Shown one piece after another: positions 17,828-26,852 of a stretch of DNA of 64,000 nt. Position 1 is the first letter of the stretch, and every line of letters begins with the position of its first letter. A model generated the notes under the pieces. That model ran no database searches, was not told where the DNA came from, and saw nothing but the letters and a program-made list of their open reading frames with translations. The position numbers and the translations under genes were made by a program. This stretch comes from an uncultured Pelagibacteraceae bacterium. Lineage in GTDB: Bacteria > Pseudomonadota > Alphaproteobacteria > Pelagibacterales > Pelagibacteraceae. The stretch spans positions 124,001 to 188,000 of the forward strand of contig CACNTW010000002.1 of NCBI GenBank assembly GCA_902623495.1, read 5' to 3'.

Positions 17828-19695
17828 GCTATATGCTTAATAGACTTTCTTTTAAGATGAGACAACAAAATATATACTGCAGCTGGGGTTACTCCATCAA
17901 TTCTTAGAGCCTGTCCCATAGTTTTTGGCTTAATTTTTTTAAATTTTGACTTCACTTCATTAGATAAGCCTGAAAAAACGTCATAATTAATATTATCAGG
18001 TATTATAAGATTTTCGTCTCTTTTAAAAGCCAATATATCGGCTTTTTGTTTCTTTAGGTAGCCTTTATAATGTGAATTAATTTCTAGTTGTTCGTCTATT
18101 TCACGTGAAACAAATTTTATTTCAGGCCAAATTTCTCTTATTTTGCTCATATTCACTGATTTTTGTCCTAATAAATTATTTGCTGACCTGCTAACTCCGT
18201 CTTTGGCAATATTAATACCAAATCTGGACGCTTTAGAAGGTGTAATCGTCAAATTATCCATTTTAATTTGAATTTTTAATAATTGTGAATATTTATCTTT
18301 AAATGTCACCTCTCTTTCTTTAAGTACTACACCTATGTCGACGCCTTTTTTGGTTAATCTAACATCTGCGTTGTCAGACCTCAATGAAAGTCTATATTCA
18401 GCCCTTGATGTGAACATTCTATAAGGCTCAGCAACACCTTTAGTAACCAGGTCATCGATCATTACACCAATATAAGCTTCTGATCTGTCCAAAATAAAAG
18501 GTTCTTTTTTTTTAAAAGCTAGAGCAGCATTTATACCTGCCATCAATCCTTGAGCAGCTGCTTCTTCATATCCTGTAGTTCCATTGATCTGGCCTGCGAG
18601 ATAAAGATTTTTTATCTTTTTGGTTTCCAGAGTTAAAAAAAGTTCCCTTGGGTCTACAAAATCATACTCTATGGCATATCCAGGCCTCAAAATTTTTACA
18701 TCTTCTAAACCATTGATTTTACTACATATTTCTTGCTGTATATCTGCTGGTAGTGATGTTGAGATCCCATTTGGATAAATTGTATGGTCATTTAAACCTT
18801 CGGGTTCTAAAAATATTTGATGCCTCTTTTTACCTGCAAACTTTTTTATCTTGTCTTCTATCGAAGGACAATATCTAGGACCCATACCTTTTATACTTCC
18901 TGAATACATCGCGCTTCTCTTTATGTTCTGAGAAATAATTTTATGAACAACTTCATTCGTGTAAGTCATTCGACATGAGATTTGTTTGTTAGAATTTTTT
19001 TTGGTTAAAAATGAAAAATAGTATGGATCTTCATCTGCATGTTGCTCCTCCAAGTTTTCAAAATTTATAGTACGAGCATCTAATCTTGGAGGTGTTCCTG
19101 TTTTTAATCTACCTAGTCTAAAATTATATCTCTCCAATTGTTCACTTAAGCCTGTAGAAGGTTTCTCATTGTATCTTCCAGCTGGAGTCTTTTCGTTACC
19201 TATATGTATTAATCCATTTAAAAAAGTGCCCGTTGTTAGTATTACCTTAGATGATTTAATTTCTTTACCTGACTCAGTTATAAATCCGATTATATCATTA
19301 TTATTGAAATTAAACTTAATTACAGGATCAGAAAAAATTGTTAAATTACAATAGTTTACAAGTATTTTTTGCATAAATTTCTTATATAAAGACCTATCAC
19401 TTTGTGTTCTAGGACCCCTTACAGCTGGACCTCTGCTTCTATTTAATAATCTAAATTGAATACCTGATTTGTCTGCTACTAGTCCCATCACACCATCTAA
19501 AGCATCAATCTCTCTAACAAGGTGACCTTTACCCAGTCCCCCTATCGCAGGGTTGCAAGACATCTCTCCAATTGTATCAAATTTGTGTGTAAACAGAGCA
19601 GTATTAACTCCTAATCTAGCTGATGCTGCTGCAGCTTCACAACCTGCATGTCCACCACCTATAACTACTACGTCAAATGATAACGTATTTTTCAT
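17824..19695 (-). CDS. mnmG: tRNA uridine-5-carboxymethylaminomethyl synthesis enzyme MnmG (GidA)
   Basis: MnmG is an FAD enzyme that, with MnmE, modifies the wobble uridine of several tRNAs. The 623-aa protein has the FAD motif [13 protein letters not shown] (about 11-23), the conserved [14 protein letters not shown] (about 47-60), the GRYNEKPS region and a [11 protein letters not shown] stretch (about 373-383). It is followed by rsmG with a four-base overlap. A second parS-like site lies within its C-terminal third at 18097-18112. Confidence 0.98.
   Translation of the reverse strand: MKNTLSFDVVVIGGGHAGCEAAAASARLGVNTALFTHKFDTIGEMSCNPAIGGLGKGHLVREIDALDGVMGLVADKSGIQFRLLNRSRGPAVRGPRTQSDRSLYKKFMQKILVNYCNLTIFSDPVIKFNFNNNDIIGFITESGKEIKSSKVILTTGTFLNGLIHIGNEKTPAGRYNEKPSTGLSEQLERYNFRLGRLKTGTPPRLDARTINFENLEEQHADEDPYYFSFLTKKNSNKQISCRMTYTNEVVHKIISQNIKRSAMYSGSIKGMGPRYCPSIEDKIKKFAGKKRHQIFLEPEGLNDHTIYPNGISTSLPADIQQEICSKINGLEDVKILRPGYAIEYDFVDPRELFLTLETKKIKNLYLAGQINGTTGYEEAAAQGLMAGINAALAFKKKEPFILDRSEAYIGVMIDDLVTKGVAEPYRMFTSRAEYRLSLRSDNADVRLTKKGVDIGVVLKEREVTFKDKYSQLLKIQIKMDNLTITPSKASRFGINIAKDGVSRSANNLLGQKSVNMSKIREIWPEIKFVSREIDEQLEINSHYKGYLKKQKADILAFKRDENLIIPDNINYDVFSGLSNEVKSKFKKIKPKTMGQALRIDGVTPAAVYILLSHLKRKSIKHIA
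18097..18112. other. parS centromere site 2 (inside mnmG)
   Basis: TATTTCACGTGAAACA matches canonical parS at 15 of 16 positions; the single deviation is at position 2. It is 316 bases from site 1 and carries the same CACGTG core. Together the two form a small parS cluster typical of alphaproteobacteria. Confidence 0.88.
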
Positions 19696-19771
19696 AATGC
19701 TAATCTATTATTGATCTTAAAATTTACAAGAGAACACTTAGAAATGTCTAAAAAACCTTTATTATCAGTGT

Positions 19772-21103
19772 TTATTTACCTATGCAAAAATCACTAAAAA
19801 TCGAACCTAATATCTCTTCAACATCAACTTTTCCTACAATCATTCCCAAATATCTTGTTGCTAATCTTAAATCTTCAGCTGCTTTATCAAAATCATCTAA
19901 AGATTTCTTTTTTTCAAAATTTTTTAAACTGTCTAAACATTGTTCTAGACTTGCTCTATGTCTTTGTCTTGTTATGTAAATATCTTCTGAATTAATAAAT
20001 TTATTTTTTAAATTTTTTTTAATTTGATTTACAAGCTTATCTAAATTTATGTTGTCTTTAATAGAAATATTAATAGGATTATATTTTTTTAATTCACTAC
20101 TTACATAATCAATTCCGAGGTCAATTTTATTAACCACCAAAATTGACTTTTTCGATAAATTTCTGCTAAAAAAATCAATAAAATCAATACTTTTAGGCTC
20201 AGTAACAATTAAATTTAAATCTGCATTTTCAGCTTTCTTTAAAGATAAATTGATCCCTTTTTTTTCAATTTCATCTTTCGAATCTCTAATTCCAGCAGTG
20301 TCAGATATAATTACAGGATATCCATCAAGGTTCAAATGTACTTCGATAACATCTCTAGTAGTTCCTGCTATTTCCGAAACAATTGCAACATCCCTCTTTG
20401 ATAAATAATTTAATAAAGATGATTTGCCAGCATTTGTAGGTCCAACTATTGCAATTTTAAATCCTTCTCTTATTCTCTCACCTACTTTTTCATCATTTAA
20501 TATTTTCTCTATTTCTTCTCTGATATTTTTTATTTCTTTGTGTATGTATTTTAAAATATCTTTTGGTAAATCATCTTCAGGGAAATCAATTTTTGCTTCT
20601 ACGTTTGATAATATTTTTAATAACCTTTCTCTTAATGAATTAAATTTATCTGAACTTTTTCCTGACATTATTTTGATAGCTTGCTCTCTTTGAATTTCTG
20701 TTTCAGATGAAATTAAATCTGAAATGCTCTCGGCTTTTAACAAATTAATTTTTCCATTTTGAAATGCTATTTTAGTAAACTCTCCAGGCTCCGCTAGCCT
20801 ACATCCATCTATTTCAGATATAGAGGTGTGCATAGCATCGATTACTGATTTACTACCATGTAAATGAAATTCAGCCATATCCTCTCCTGTGTAGCTATTT
20901 GGCCCTGGAAACCATATTAAAATACCCTCATCTATCAGCTGATTATCCCTTATTTTATTGAATTTACACTTAGTTGCCATTCTAGGCTTTGGAGGTTCTT
21001 TTTTAGTAAGTTTTGATATGACTTTTTTAGTATGTAAACCAGAAACTCTGATTACAGCTATTCCTGCTAGGCCAGGACCTGATGATAGGGCATATATTGT
21101 CAT
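19772..21103 (-). CDS. mnmE: tRNA modification GTPase MnmE (TrmE)
   Basis: MnmE is the GTPase partner of MnmG in wobble-uridine modification. The 443-aa protein has an N-terminal tetrahydrofolate-binding domain (GPGLAGIAVIRVSG, about 9-22), a central G domain with Walker A GPTNAGKSS (about 220-228), the AGTTRD switch and the NKID motif. It ends in the conserved FCIGK, which contains the functional Cys. It is separated from mnmG by 76 bases. A plus-strand sulfotransferase gene diverges from it. Confidence 0.97.
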   Translation of the reverse strand: MTIYALSSGPGLAGIAVIRVSGLHTKKVISKLTKKEPPKPRMATKCKFNKIRDNQLIDEGILIWFPGPNSYTGEDMAEFHLHGSKSVIDAMHTSISEIDGCRLAEPGEFTKIAFQNGKINLLKAESISDLISSETEIQREQAIKIMSGKSSDKFNSLRERLLKILSNVEAKIDFPEDDLPKDILKYIHKEIKNIREEIEKILNDEKVGERIREGFKIAIVGPTNAGKSSLLNYLSKRDVAIVSEIAGTTRDVIEVHLNLDGYPVIISDTAGIRDSKDEIEKKGINLSLKKAENADLNLIVTEPKSIDFIDFFSRNLSKKSILVVNKIDLGIDYVSSELKKYNPINISIKDNINLDKLVNQIKKNLKNKFINSEDIYITRQRHRASLEQCLDSLKNFEKKKSLDDFDKAAEDLRLATRYLGMIVGKVDVEEILGSIFSDFCIGK

Positions 21104-21149
21104 TAAATTAATTATAGCTAGTATTAAATTTAAATATATAAATTTTTCT

Positions 21150-21986
21150 ATGATTATTTGGATATCATCTTACCCCAAAAGTGGAAACACATGGGTTAGA
21201 TCATTTCTCTCAGCATATTATTATTCTAAAGATGGAAATTTTAATTTCGAATTACTCAGCAATATTAAACAATTTCCAAGTAAGGATTTTTCTAGAAGAA
21301 AGGTATTAAGTGTAGATGATGCATCAAAAAACTGGTTAGTTGCACAAAAAGAAATTGTATCTAAAAAAAAAATTTTTTTTTTAAAAACACACAACATTTA
21401 TGGAGCTTATAAGGGTAATAAATTTACAACACCAGAATTCTCTATTGGGCAGATTTACATAGTACGGGATCCAAGAAATGTAATTTCATCTTTAATGAAT
21501 CATTATTCTATTGGTGAAAAAGAAGCGTTAGATATGATTTGTAGCCCATACAGAAATTTGAAGGATAAAAATGACGTAGAAGATTATTCAAGTTACTCTT
21601 TTATAAGCTCATGGGCAAATAATTACAAATCATGGAAAAATTCGGATATAAAAAATAAACTTTTGGTCAAATATGAAGATTTAGAGACAGACACAGAGCA
21701 ATCTTTTATTAAAATAATAAAATTCACAAATAATTTAATTAATAATTCGAGTGATGTGGATAAAAATAAGATAAAAAAATCAATTGAAAATACTAATTTT
21801 GAAACTCTTAAAAAAAAAGAAAAAATTGAGGGTTTTGCAGAAGCAATTTTAGACGAGCAAGGAAATAAAAAAACTTTTTTTAACTTGGGGAAAAATAATA
21901 ATTACAAGAAACTCTTAAATATAAGCACAACAAATAAACTGGAAAAAATATTTAATAAAGAAATGAAAGAGCTTAGTTATATATAA
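21150..21986 (+). CDS. PAPS-dependent sulfotransferase-domain protein
   Basis: This 278-aa protein starts at the ATG at 21150; the open frame continues upstream only as an antisense shadow of mnmE. It shows the 5'-phosphosulfate-binding loop ISSYPKSGNTWVRSF (about 4-18) and the 3'-phosphate motif YIVRDPRNVISS (about 104-115), both hallmarks of the sulfotransferase fold that transfers sulfate from PAPS. The acceptor is unknown; a cell-surface polysaccharide or small molecule is possible. It lies on the opposite strand to mnmE and rho, interrupting a run that is otherwise conserved. No PAPS-synthesis gene is in the window. Confidence 0.85.
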   Translation: MIIWISSYPKSGNTWVRSFLSAYYYSKDGNFNFELLSNIKQFPSKDFSRRKVLSVDDASKNWLVAQKEIVSKKKIFFLKTHNIYGAYKGNKFTTPEFSIGQIYIVRDPRNVISSLMNHYSIGEKEALDMICSPYRNLKDKNDVEDYSSYSFISSWANNYKSWKNSDIKNKLLVKYEDLETDTEQSFIKIIKFTNNLINNSSDVDKNKIKKSIENTNFETLKKKEKIEGFAEAILDEQGNKKTFFNLGKNNNYKKLLNISTTNKLEKIFNKEMKELSYI

Positions 21987-21988
21987 AT

Positions 21989-23260
21989 CTAAGCAGGTTT
22001 ATTCATAGAATTAAAAAACTCTGCATTATTTTTGGTATCTTTAAGTTTTGAGTTTATAAATTCTATAGCATCCATTGAGCCCATTGGAGCAATTATTCTT
22101 CTTAAAACATTCATTTTTTGTAAGTCATTTTTCTCAAAAATTAATTCTTCCCTTCTAGTTCCTGATTTAGTTATATCTATTGCTGGGAAAATCCTTTTTT
22201 CTGATATTTTTCTATCTAATATAGTCTCGCTGTTTCCTGTACCCTTAAACTCTTCAAATATAACCTCATCCATTCTACTACCAGTATCTATTAAAGCAGT
22301 TGCTATGATAGTTAACGATCCACCTTCTTCTATATTTCTGGCTGCACCAAAGAATCTCTTAGGCCTTTGAAGTGCATTTGCATCAACTCCTCCTGTTAAA
22401 ACTTTTCCCGAGCTTGGAACAACTGCATTATATGCTCTTCCTAACCTGGTGATTGAATCTAATAATATCACTACATCTTTTTTATGTTCCGTGAGTCTTT
22501 TTGCTTTCTCTATTACCATTTCCGCAACGGCAACATGCCTTTGTGCCGGTTCATCAAAAGTTGAGCTTATAACCTCGCCTTTGACGGTTCTCTGCATATC
22601 TGTTACTTCCTCTGGTCTTTCATCAATTAACAAAACCATTAAATAGCACTCAGGATGATTTGCTGTGATAGAGTTTGCAATACTTTGCAAAATCATTGTT
22701 TTTCCAGCTTTCGGTGGCGAGATTATTAAAGATCTTTGTCCCTTTCCAATTGGGCTAACTAAATCAATTAATCTAGGTGTTAAGTCTATTTTTTTTTCGA
22801 TTTTGTTTTTCTCTACCTCCATAACTAATTGTTTGTTTGGATACAGTGGAGTTAGATTATCAAATGCAATTTTATGTTTAAATTTATCTGTTTCTTCAAA
22901 GTTAATTTTACTTACTTGTAATAAGGCAAAATATCTTTCTCCTTCTTTTGGAGCTCTTATTGGTCCTTCTACAGTATCTCCTGTTCTTAATCCAAATCTT
23001 CTTATTTGATTTGGGCTAACGTAGATATCATCGGCACCAGGGAGATAATTTGATTCTATTGCTCTAAGAAAACCAAAACCATCCTGCAGCAATTGTAAAA
23101 CACCTCCACCTGTAATTTCCTCTCCCTTTTCAGCTAACTTCTTTAATATTGCAAAATAAATTTCTTGTCTCCTTAAAGTGCTAGCGTTTTCTATTCCTAA
23201 GTTCTCTGCTTCTGTAATTAGCTTTTCAGAGGATTTTTCTTTTAATTCTTGAATGTTCAT
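21989..23260 (-). CDS. rho: Transcription termination factor Rho
   Basis: Rho is the hexameric RNA helicase that terminates transcription. At 423 aa it has the normal length. It contains an N-terminal helical bundle, the cold-shock-like RNA-binding domain (GFGFLRA, about 61-67), Walker [10 protein letters not shown] (about 174-182), Walker [11 protein letters not shown] (about 260-269) and the Q-loop/R-loop region [12 protein letters not shown]. It is convergent with the sulfotransferase, with a two-base gap. The order rho-hemJ-hemH-hemE leading to the origin is conserved in alphaproteobacteria. Confidence 0.98.
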   Translation of the reverse strand: MNIQELKEKSSEKLITEAENLGIENASTLRRQEIYFAILKKLAEKGEEITGGGVLQLLQDGFGFLRAIESNYLPGADDIYVSPNQIRRFGLRTGDTVEGPIRAPKEGERYFALLQVSKINFEETDKFKHKIAFDNLTPLYPNKQLVMEVEKNKIEKKIDLTPRLIDLVSPIGKGQRSLIISPPKAGKTMILQSIANSITANHPECYLMVLLIDERPEEVTDMQRTVKGEVISSTFDEPAQRHVAVAEMVIEKAKRLTEHKKDVVILLDSITRLGRAYNAVVPSSGKVLTGGVDANALQRPKRFFGAARNIEEGGSLTIIATALIDTGSRMDEVIFEEFKGTGNSETILDRKISEKRIFPAIDITKSGTRREELIFEKNDLQKMNVLRRIIAPMGSMDAIEFINSKLKDTKNNAEFFNSMNKPA

Positions 23261-23320
23261 AATAGGGGAGGTTTTAATTTGATTTGATTAATATAATAAC
23301 CTGTTTAAAAGATTTCAAGC

Positions 23321-23758
23321 CTATAAAGGCTTAAATATTACCACTAAAACAATTAAAATAAGCAATATTGTAGGGATTTCATTAATTAATCTGTAAAATT
23401 TATGAGAATGAGTATTTTGATCAAATTTAAACTGATTTAAGGTTTTACCTAAATAGAAATGATACAAAGTAAGGAATATCACAAATATTATTTTTAATAT
23501 CATCCACGTTTGACCTAGTTGCTGAAATCCTATGCTATGAATTAAAAGCAATCCAAATATCCATGATAAAATCATTGCTGGTGTCATAATGTAAAAATAC
23601 AATTTTTTTTCCATTGTCTTAAATACATCTGAAATTTTTCTATCATCACTATTTACAGCGTGGTACACAAAAATTCTTGGTAAATATAATAGACCAGCCA
23701 TCCATGAGATAACTGAGATTAAATGTAAAGATTTAAAAAGAAGATAATAATTCATCAA
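23321..23758 (-). CDS. hemJ: Protoporphyrinogen IX oxidase HemJ
   Basis: HemJ oxidises protoporphyrinogen IX in heme synthesis and is used by bacteria without HemG or HemY. The 145-aa protein has four predicted membrane helices, with a conserved His in SLHLISVISWMAGLLYLPR (about 10-28) and a second-helix region around MTPAMILSW. It sits one base from hemH in the hem cluster, which supports the assignment. A weak hairpin (23317-23332) overlaps its 3' end. Confidence 0.92.
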   Translation of the reverse strand: MMNYYLLFKSLHLISVISWMAGLLYLPRIFVYHAVNSDDRKISDVFKTMEKKLYFYIMTPAMILSWIFGLLLIHSIGFQQLGQTWMILKIIFVIFLTLYHFYLGKTLNQFKFDQNTHSHKFYRLINEIPTILLILIVLVVIFKPL

Positions 23759-24748
23759 TTAAATATTTTTTTTAATCAAATTAATAATTAATTTTATATG
23801 ATCATCATTATCATTAAGGCACGAAACCATATCAAAATTTTCACCACCAGCTTCCAAAAAACTTTCTTTTCCTTGAATTAATATTTCTTCTAATGTTTCT
23901 ACACAATCTGAAGAAAATCCTGGACAAATTGCTAAGACATTTTTTACTCCCTCTTTTGGTAAATTTTCTAAAGTTTTATCAGTATAAGGTTGTAGCCACT
24001 CCTCGGGTCCAAACCTTGATTGAAAAGTAGTTTTAATTTCGATTTCTTTAAACTTTTCAGAAATTAGTCTTGTAGTTTTGTGACAATAACAATGGTATGG
24101 GTCTCCTTTATCAAAGTATTTTTTGGGAATTCCATGATAGGAAGCTAATATTAAATCAGGTTTCCATTTTATGTTCTCTATTTTAGAATTAATGGAATTC
24201 ACCAAAGCATCAATGTAAAAAGGATCAGATTCATAATGTGGAATAATCTTAAGTGAAGGTTGCCATCTCATAGACATTAATGTTCTGTAAACTTCATCGC
24301 ATACTGTCGCCGTAGTTGGAGCGGCATATTGAGGATATAAAGGTAAAATTACAAGATTTTCACAGCCATTATCATGTAGTTTTTTTATTTTACTTTTAAT
24401 GCTCGGATTTCCGTATCTCATTGCGAAGTCTATAAATATGTTCTCATTCGATATTGAATTTGAGACTTTTTCAGCCTGCTTTTGTGTATAATACATTAAT
24501 GGAGACATGTTTATGTCCTTCATCCAGATTTCTTTATAAGCTTTTGCTGTTTTAGATGGTCTTAAATTTAAAATTATAAGATTTAATATTAATTGCCATA
24601 GAATTGGATTAATCTCTATAACTCTTCTATCAGATAAAAATTCTTTTAAGTACCGTCTAATATCTAACCATTTTGTTGAATCGGGGGTGCCTAGGTTAAC
24701 AATTAAAACTCCAGTTTTACCAAATTTAATTTTAGGGTGATCTTTCAT
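23759..24748 (-). CDS. hemH: Ferrochelatase HemH
   Basis: HemH inserts Fe(II) into protoporphyrin IX to form heme. The 329-aa protein starts with the GVLIVNLGTPDS region (about 13-24). The catalytic His lies in ASYHGIPKKY (about 202-211). The FQSRFGPEEWL motif (about 243-253) and a C-terminal Glu-rich segment CVETLEE (about 286-292) are family hallmarks. The start shares one base with the hemE stop, so hemE-hemH-hemJ form one operon leading away from the putative origin. Confidence 0.97.
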   Translation of the reverse strand: MKDHPKIKFGKTGVLIVNLGTPDSTKWLDIRRYLKEFLSDRRVIEINPILWQLILNLIILNLRPSKTAKAYKEIWMKDINMSPLMYYTQKQAEKVSNSISNENIFIDFAMRYGNPSIKSKIKKLHDNGCENLVILPLYPQYAAPTTATVCDEVYRTLMSMRWQPSLKIIPHYESDPFYIDALVNSINSKIENIKWKPDLILASYHGIPKKYFDKGDPYHCYCHKTTRLISEKFKEIEIKTTFQSRFGPEEWLQPYTDKTLENLPKEGVKNVLAICPGFSSDCVETLEEILIQGKESFLEAGGENFDMVSCLNDNDDHIKLIINLIKKNI

Positions 24749-25749
24749 TATGTGAAGTCTCTGACTGTTTTTACTAATTCTTCTACCATCTCAATTTTTG
24801 TTTCTGGAAGAATACCATGCCCAAGATTAAAAACATAAGGGTGATCTTTAAAAATATCTAAATATTTATTTACTTCTTTTTTTAAGTGTTCTTTATTTGT
24901 TAATAGTACCTCAGGGTGAAATCCGCCTTGTATAGGTATATCTATATTTTTAAGTAAATTTTTTGGATTAACGTCATAATCTATATTAACCATACTTGGC
25001 TTAACGATTTTACAAAATTGGCTGTAGTCTGTTATTCCTCTTGGAAAACAAATCACCGGTACCCCTAAGCTTTTAGTATAATTAACTAATGAAGAGGTTG
25101 GATTATATAAGTATTTCTCCAAGTCAGATTCGATTAGTCCAGACCAACTATCAAATATTTGAATTATAGAGGCTCCAGCATTTACTTGGTTTTTAATATG
25201 AATTTTAATAAATTTATCTAAAATTTTTAACAAATTATTAATTAAGCCTTTGTCAGAAAAAAAATTGGTTATTAAACCATTCTTTGGAGAAACCTTATTT
25301 ATCATATATACAAGTAAAGTCCAAGGAGCTCCTACAAAACCAATTATGTCTTTTTTTTTTAAATCTTCACTTTTTTTTAAATTGGCTAGAATTTGATATA
25401 TTGGAGATAAATTTTTTGTGAATCCCTCTTCATCAATTTCTAGTAATTTATCTATCTTGAAATCTTGAAGGTTAGGTCCGAAATTTTTCTTAAACTCAAC
25501 TTTTTGACCAAGTCCATAAGGTATCATTAAAATGTCAGAGAAAATAATTGCTGCATCAAAGCCAAACCTTTTTATTGGTTGGAGAGTTATTTCTTCTGAC
25601 AATTCTGAGTTTAAACAAAGATTTATAAAATTTGGGTTATCTTTTCTTATTTCTCTGAATTCAGGTAAATACCTACCCGCTTGTCTCATTAGCCAAATAG
25701 GAACCAAATCTGTTTTACCATATATTAAACATTCTTTTATTGGTGTCAT
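24748..25749 (-). CDS. hemE: Uroporphyrinogen decarboxylase HemE
   Basis: HemE converts uroporphyrinogen III to coproporphyrinogen III. The 333-aa protein carries the active-site signature WLMRQAGRYLPEFRE (about 19-33), an IIFSDILMIP segment with the catalytic Asp, and a C-terminal FNLGHGILPET (about 309-319). It is the first gene of the hem operon. Its start borders the 281-base candidate origin, the same position hemE occupies at the origin of Caulobacter. Confidence 0.98.
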   Translation of the reverse strand: MTPIKECLIYGKTDLVPIWLMRQAGRYLPEFREIRKDNPNFINLCLNSELSEEITLQPIKRFGFDAAIIFSDILMIPYGLGQKVEFKKNFGPNLQDFKIDKLLEIDEEGFTKNLSPIYQILANLKKSEDLKKKDIIGFVGAPWTLLVYMINKVSPKNGLITNFFSDKGLINNLLKILDKFIKIHIKNQVNAGASIIQIFDSWSGLIESDLEKYLYNPTSSLVNYTKSLGVPVICFPRGITDYSQFCKIVKPSMVNIDYDVNPKNLLKNIDIPIQGGFHPEVLLTNKEHLKKEVNKYLDIFKDHPYVFNLGHGILPETKIEMVEELVKTVRDFT

Positions 25750-25792
25750 TTATAATAAGATAATTATATTTAGATTTATTATTAGTATGAAT

Positions 25793-25801
25793 TGTTGATA
25801 A
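25793..25801 (-). promoter_or_regulatory. DnaA-box-like site, one mismatch
   Basis: The minus strand reads TTATCAACA, one change from TTATCCACA. It lies in the hemE-proximal part of the putative origin. Confidence 0.4.
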
Positions 25802-25817
25802 CGTAAATTACTCAATT

Positions 25818-25832
25818 TTAACACTTTATTAA
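25818..25832. promoter_or_regulatory. CtrA-box-like motif TTAA-N7-TTAA
   Basis: TTAA, seven bases, TTAA, followed by C. This matches the full CtrA consensus that represses origin firing in Caulobacter. In such A+T-rich DNA chance occurrence is plausible, and no ctrA gene is in the window. Confidence 0.3.
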
Positions 25833-25890
25833 CTTTTTATTCATTTTCCTGAAAAAAAAATCCTTTAAAACCGGGATTATTTGGTCACCT

Positions 25891-25899
25891 TTATACATA
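25891..25899 (+). promoter_or_regulatory. DnaA-box-like site, one mismatch
   Basis: TTATACATA differs from TTATNCACA at position 8. It lies eight bases from the inverted DnaA-box pair. Confidence 0.4.
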
Positions 25900-25906
25900 T
25901 GAAAAT

Positions 25907-25925
25907 TGTTAATAAGTTATTCACA
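25907..25925. promoter_or_regulatory. Inverted pair of DnaA boxes
   Basis: TGTTAATAA, one G, TTATTCACA. The right half is a perfect DnaA box on the plus strand. The left half is a one-mismatch box on the minus strand. They form a head-to-head near-palindrome and are the strongest DnaA signal in the window. Confidence 0.6.
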
Positions 25926-26030
25926 TTTATAAAAATGTTTATTAAACAATAACAGGTATACTAAAATTAGATGTGGTTGCTAAATCAAAAGTTTTTCTTA
26001 TTCTATAATTAATTTACAAACAATTTATAC

Positions 26031-26852
26031 ATGAAGAATACACACCAGGTTTATTTAATATCAGACTCCACAGGAGAGACGCTTGATAGAATATTTATGG
26101 CTCTCAAAGCACAATTTAATAATTTTAATTATGATCTAAACCAATTTTCGTTTACAAGAACCGAAAATCAAATTTCCACAATACTGAATGATGCTAAAAA
26201 AAAACAAAGTCCGATAATTTTATATACAGTTGTTAATAGTAAATTAGCAAAGTTTCTTGCAGAAGAATCTAATAAAAAAAACATTCCATGTTTTGGTGTT
26301 CTAGGCGACTTAATACTAAATTTCTCGAAAATTTTAAATGAAAAAGCAACGCACCAACCTAGTGCCCAACATGTTTTAGATGAGGATTATTACAAAAGGA
26401 TTGAAGCAATACAATTTACCATGAATCATGATGATGGTAATAATACCGAAAACATTTTAGAGTCAGACATTATTTTAATTGGTGTTAGTAGAACTAGCAA
26501 AACACCAACTTCTATATATCTTGCAAATAAGGGATTAAAAACTTCAAACATTCCACTTGTAAATAATATGAGTATTCCAAGTGATATTGTTAAATCAAAA
26601 ACTTTATGTGTTATCGGCTTAATCACAGAAGCTGAAAGGCTCTATGACATAAGAAGAAATAGATTAAATTCACTGAAAGAAAATGAAGCCTCAGATTATA
26701 CAAATCTAGAAAAAATTAGACTTGAAGTAGAACAATCTAAGAAGATATTTAAAAAAAATAAATGGCCAATAATAGACGTAACTAGAAAATCTGTCGAAGA
26801 AACTGCGGCATCAATAATTAAAATATTCGAAATACAAAATAAAAATGGTTGA
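26031..26852 (+). CDS. Pyruvate,phosphate dikinase regulatory protein (PPSR, DUF299)
   Basis: This is a bifunctional kinase/pyrophosphorylase of the PF03618 family that reversibly inactivates pyruvate,phosphate dikinase (or PEP synthase) by Thr phosphorylation. The 273-aa protein opens with VYLISDSTGETLDRI (about 7-21). It has a His/Asp-containing linker, QPSAQHVLDEDYYKRIEAI (about 107-125), and the P-loop-like GVSRTSKTPTSIYLANKG (about 150-167). It is the first gene rightward of the putative origin, as in Caulobacter, and overlaps maf by eight bases. Confidence 0.93.
   Translation: MKNTHQVYLISDSTGETLDRIFMALKAQFNNFNYDLNQFSFTRTENQISTILNDAKKKQSPIILYTVVNSKLAKFLAEESNKKNIPCFGVLGDLILNFSKILNEKATHQPSAQHVLDEDYYKRIEAIQFTMNHDDGNNTENILESDIILIGVSRTSKTPTSIYLANKGLKTSNIPLVNNMSIPSDIVKSKTLCVIGLITEAERLYDIRRNRLNSLKENEASDYTNLEKIRLEVEQSKKIFKKNKWPIIDVTRKSVEETAASIIKIFEIQNKNG

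Larger units (their letters stand above)
25750..26030. other. Putative chromosomal replication origin (oriC)
   Basis: This is the 281-base, very A+T-rich gap between divergent hemE (-) and ppsR (+), the largest in the window. It holds one perfect DnaA-box match to TTATNCACA (25917-25925, +) and three one-mismatch sites: 25907-25915 (-), 25891-25899 (+) and 25793-25801 (-). A TTAA-N7-TTAA motif lies at 25818-25832. The flanking order hemE / ppsR-maf-aroE-coaE-dnaQ corresponds to the Caulobacter origin. Genes near it mostly point away from it on both sides. It must also hold both flanking promoters. Confidence 0.7.

Noticed and set aside
20958..21149. Upstream extension of the sulfotransferase frame
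   Set aside because: It is antisense to the mnmE 5' end, and the PAPS loop expected near the N-terminus begins just after the ATG at 21150.
22032..23009. Plus-strand open frames antisense to rho
   Set aside because: Hydrophobic shadow translations of rho codons; no independent support.
23317..23332. Hairpin AAGCC-TATAAA-GGCTT at the end of hemJ as a terminator
   Set aside because: The stem is only five bases and lacks a good T-run on the minus strand; too weak to call.
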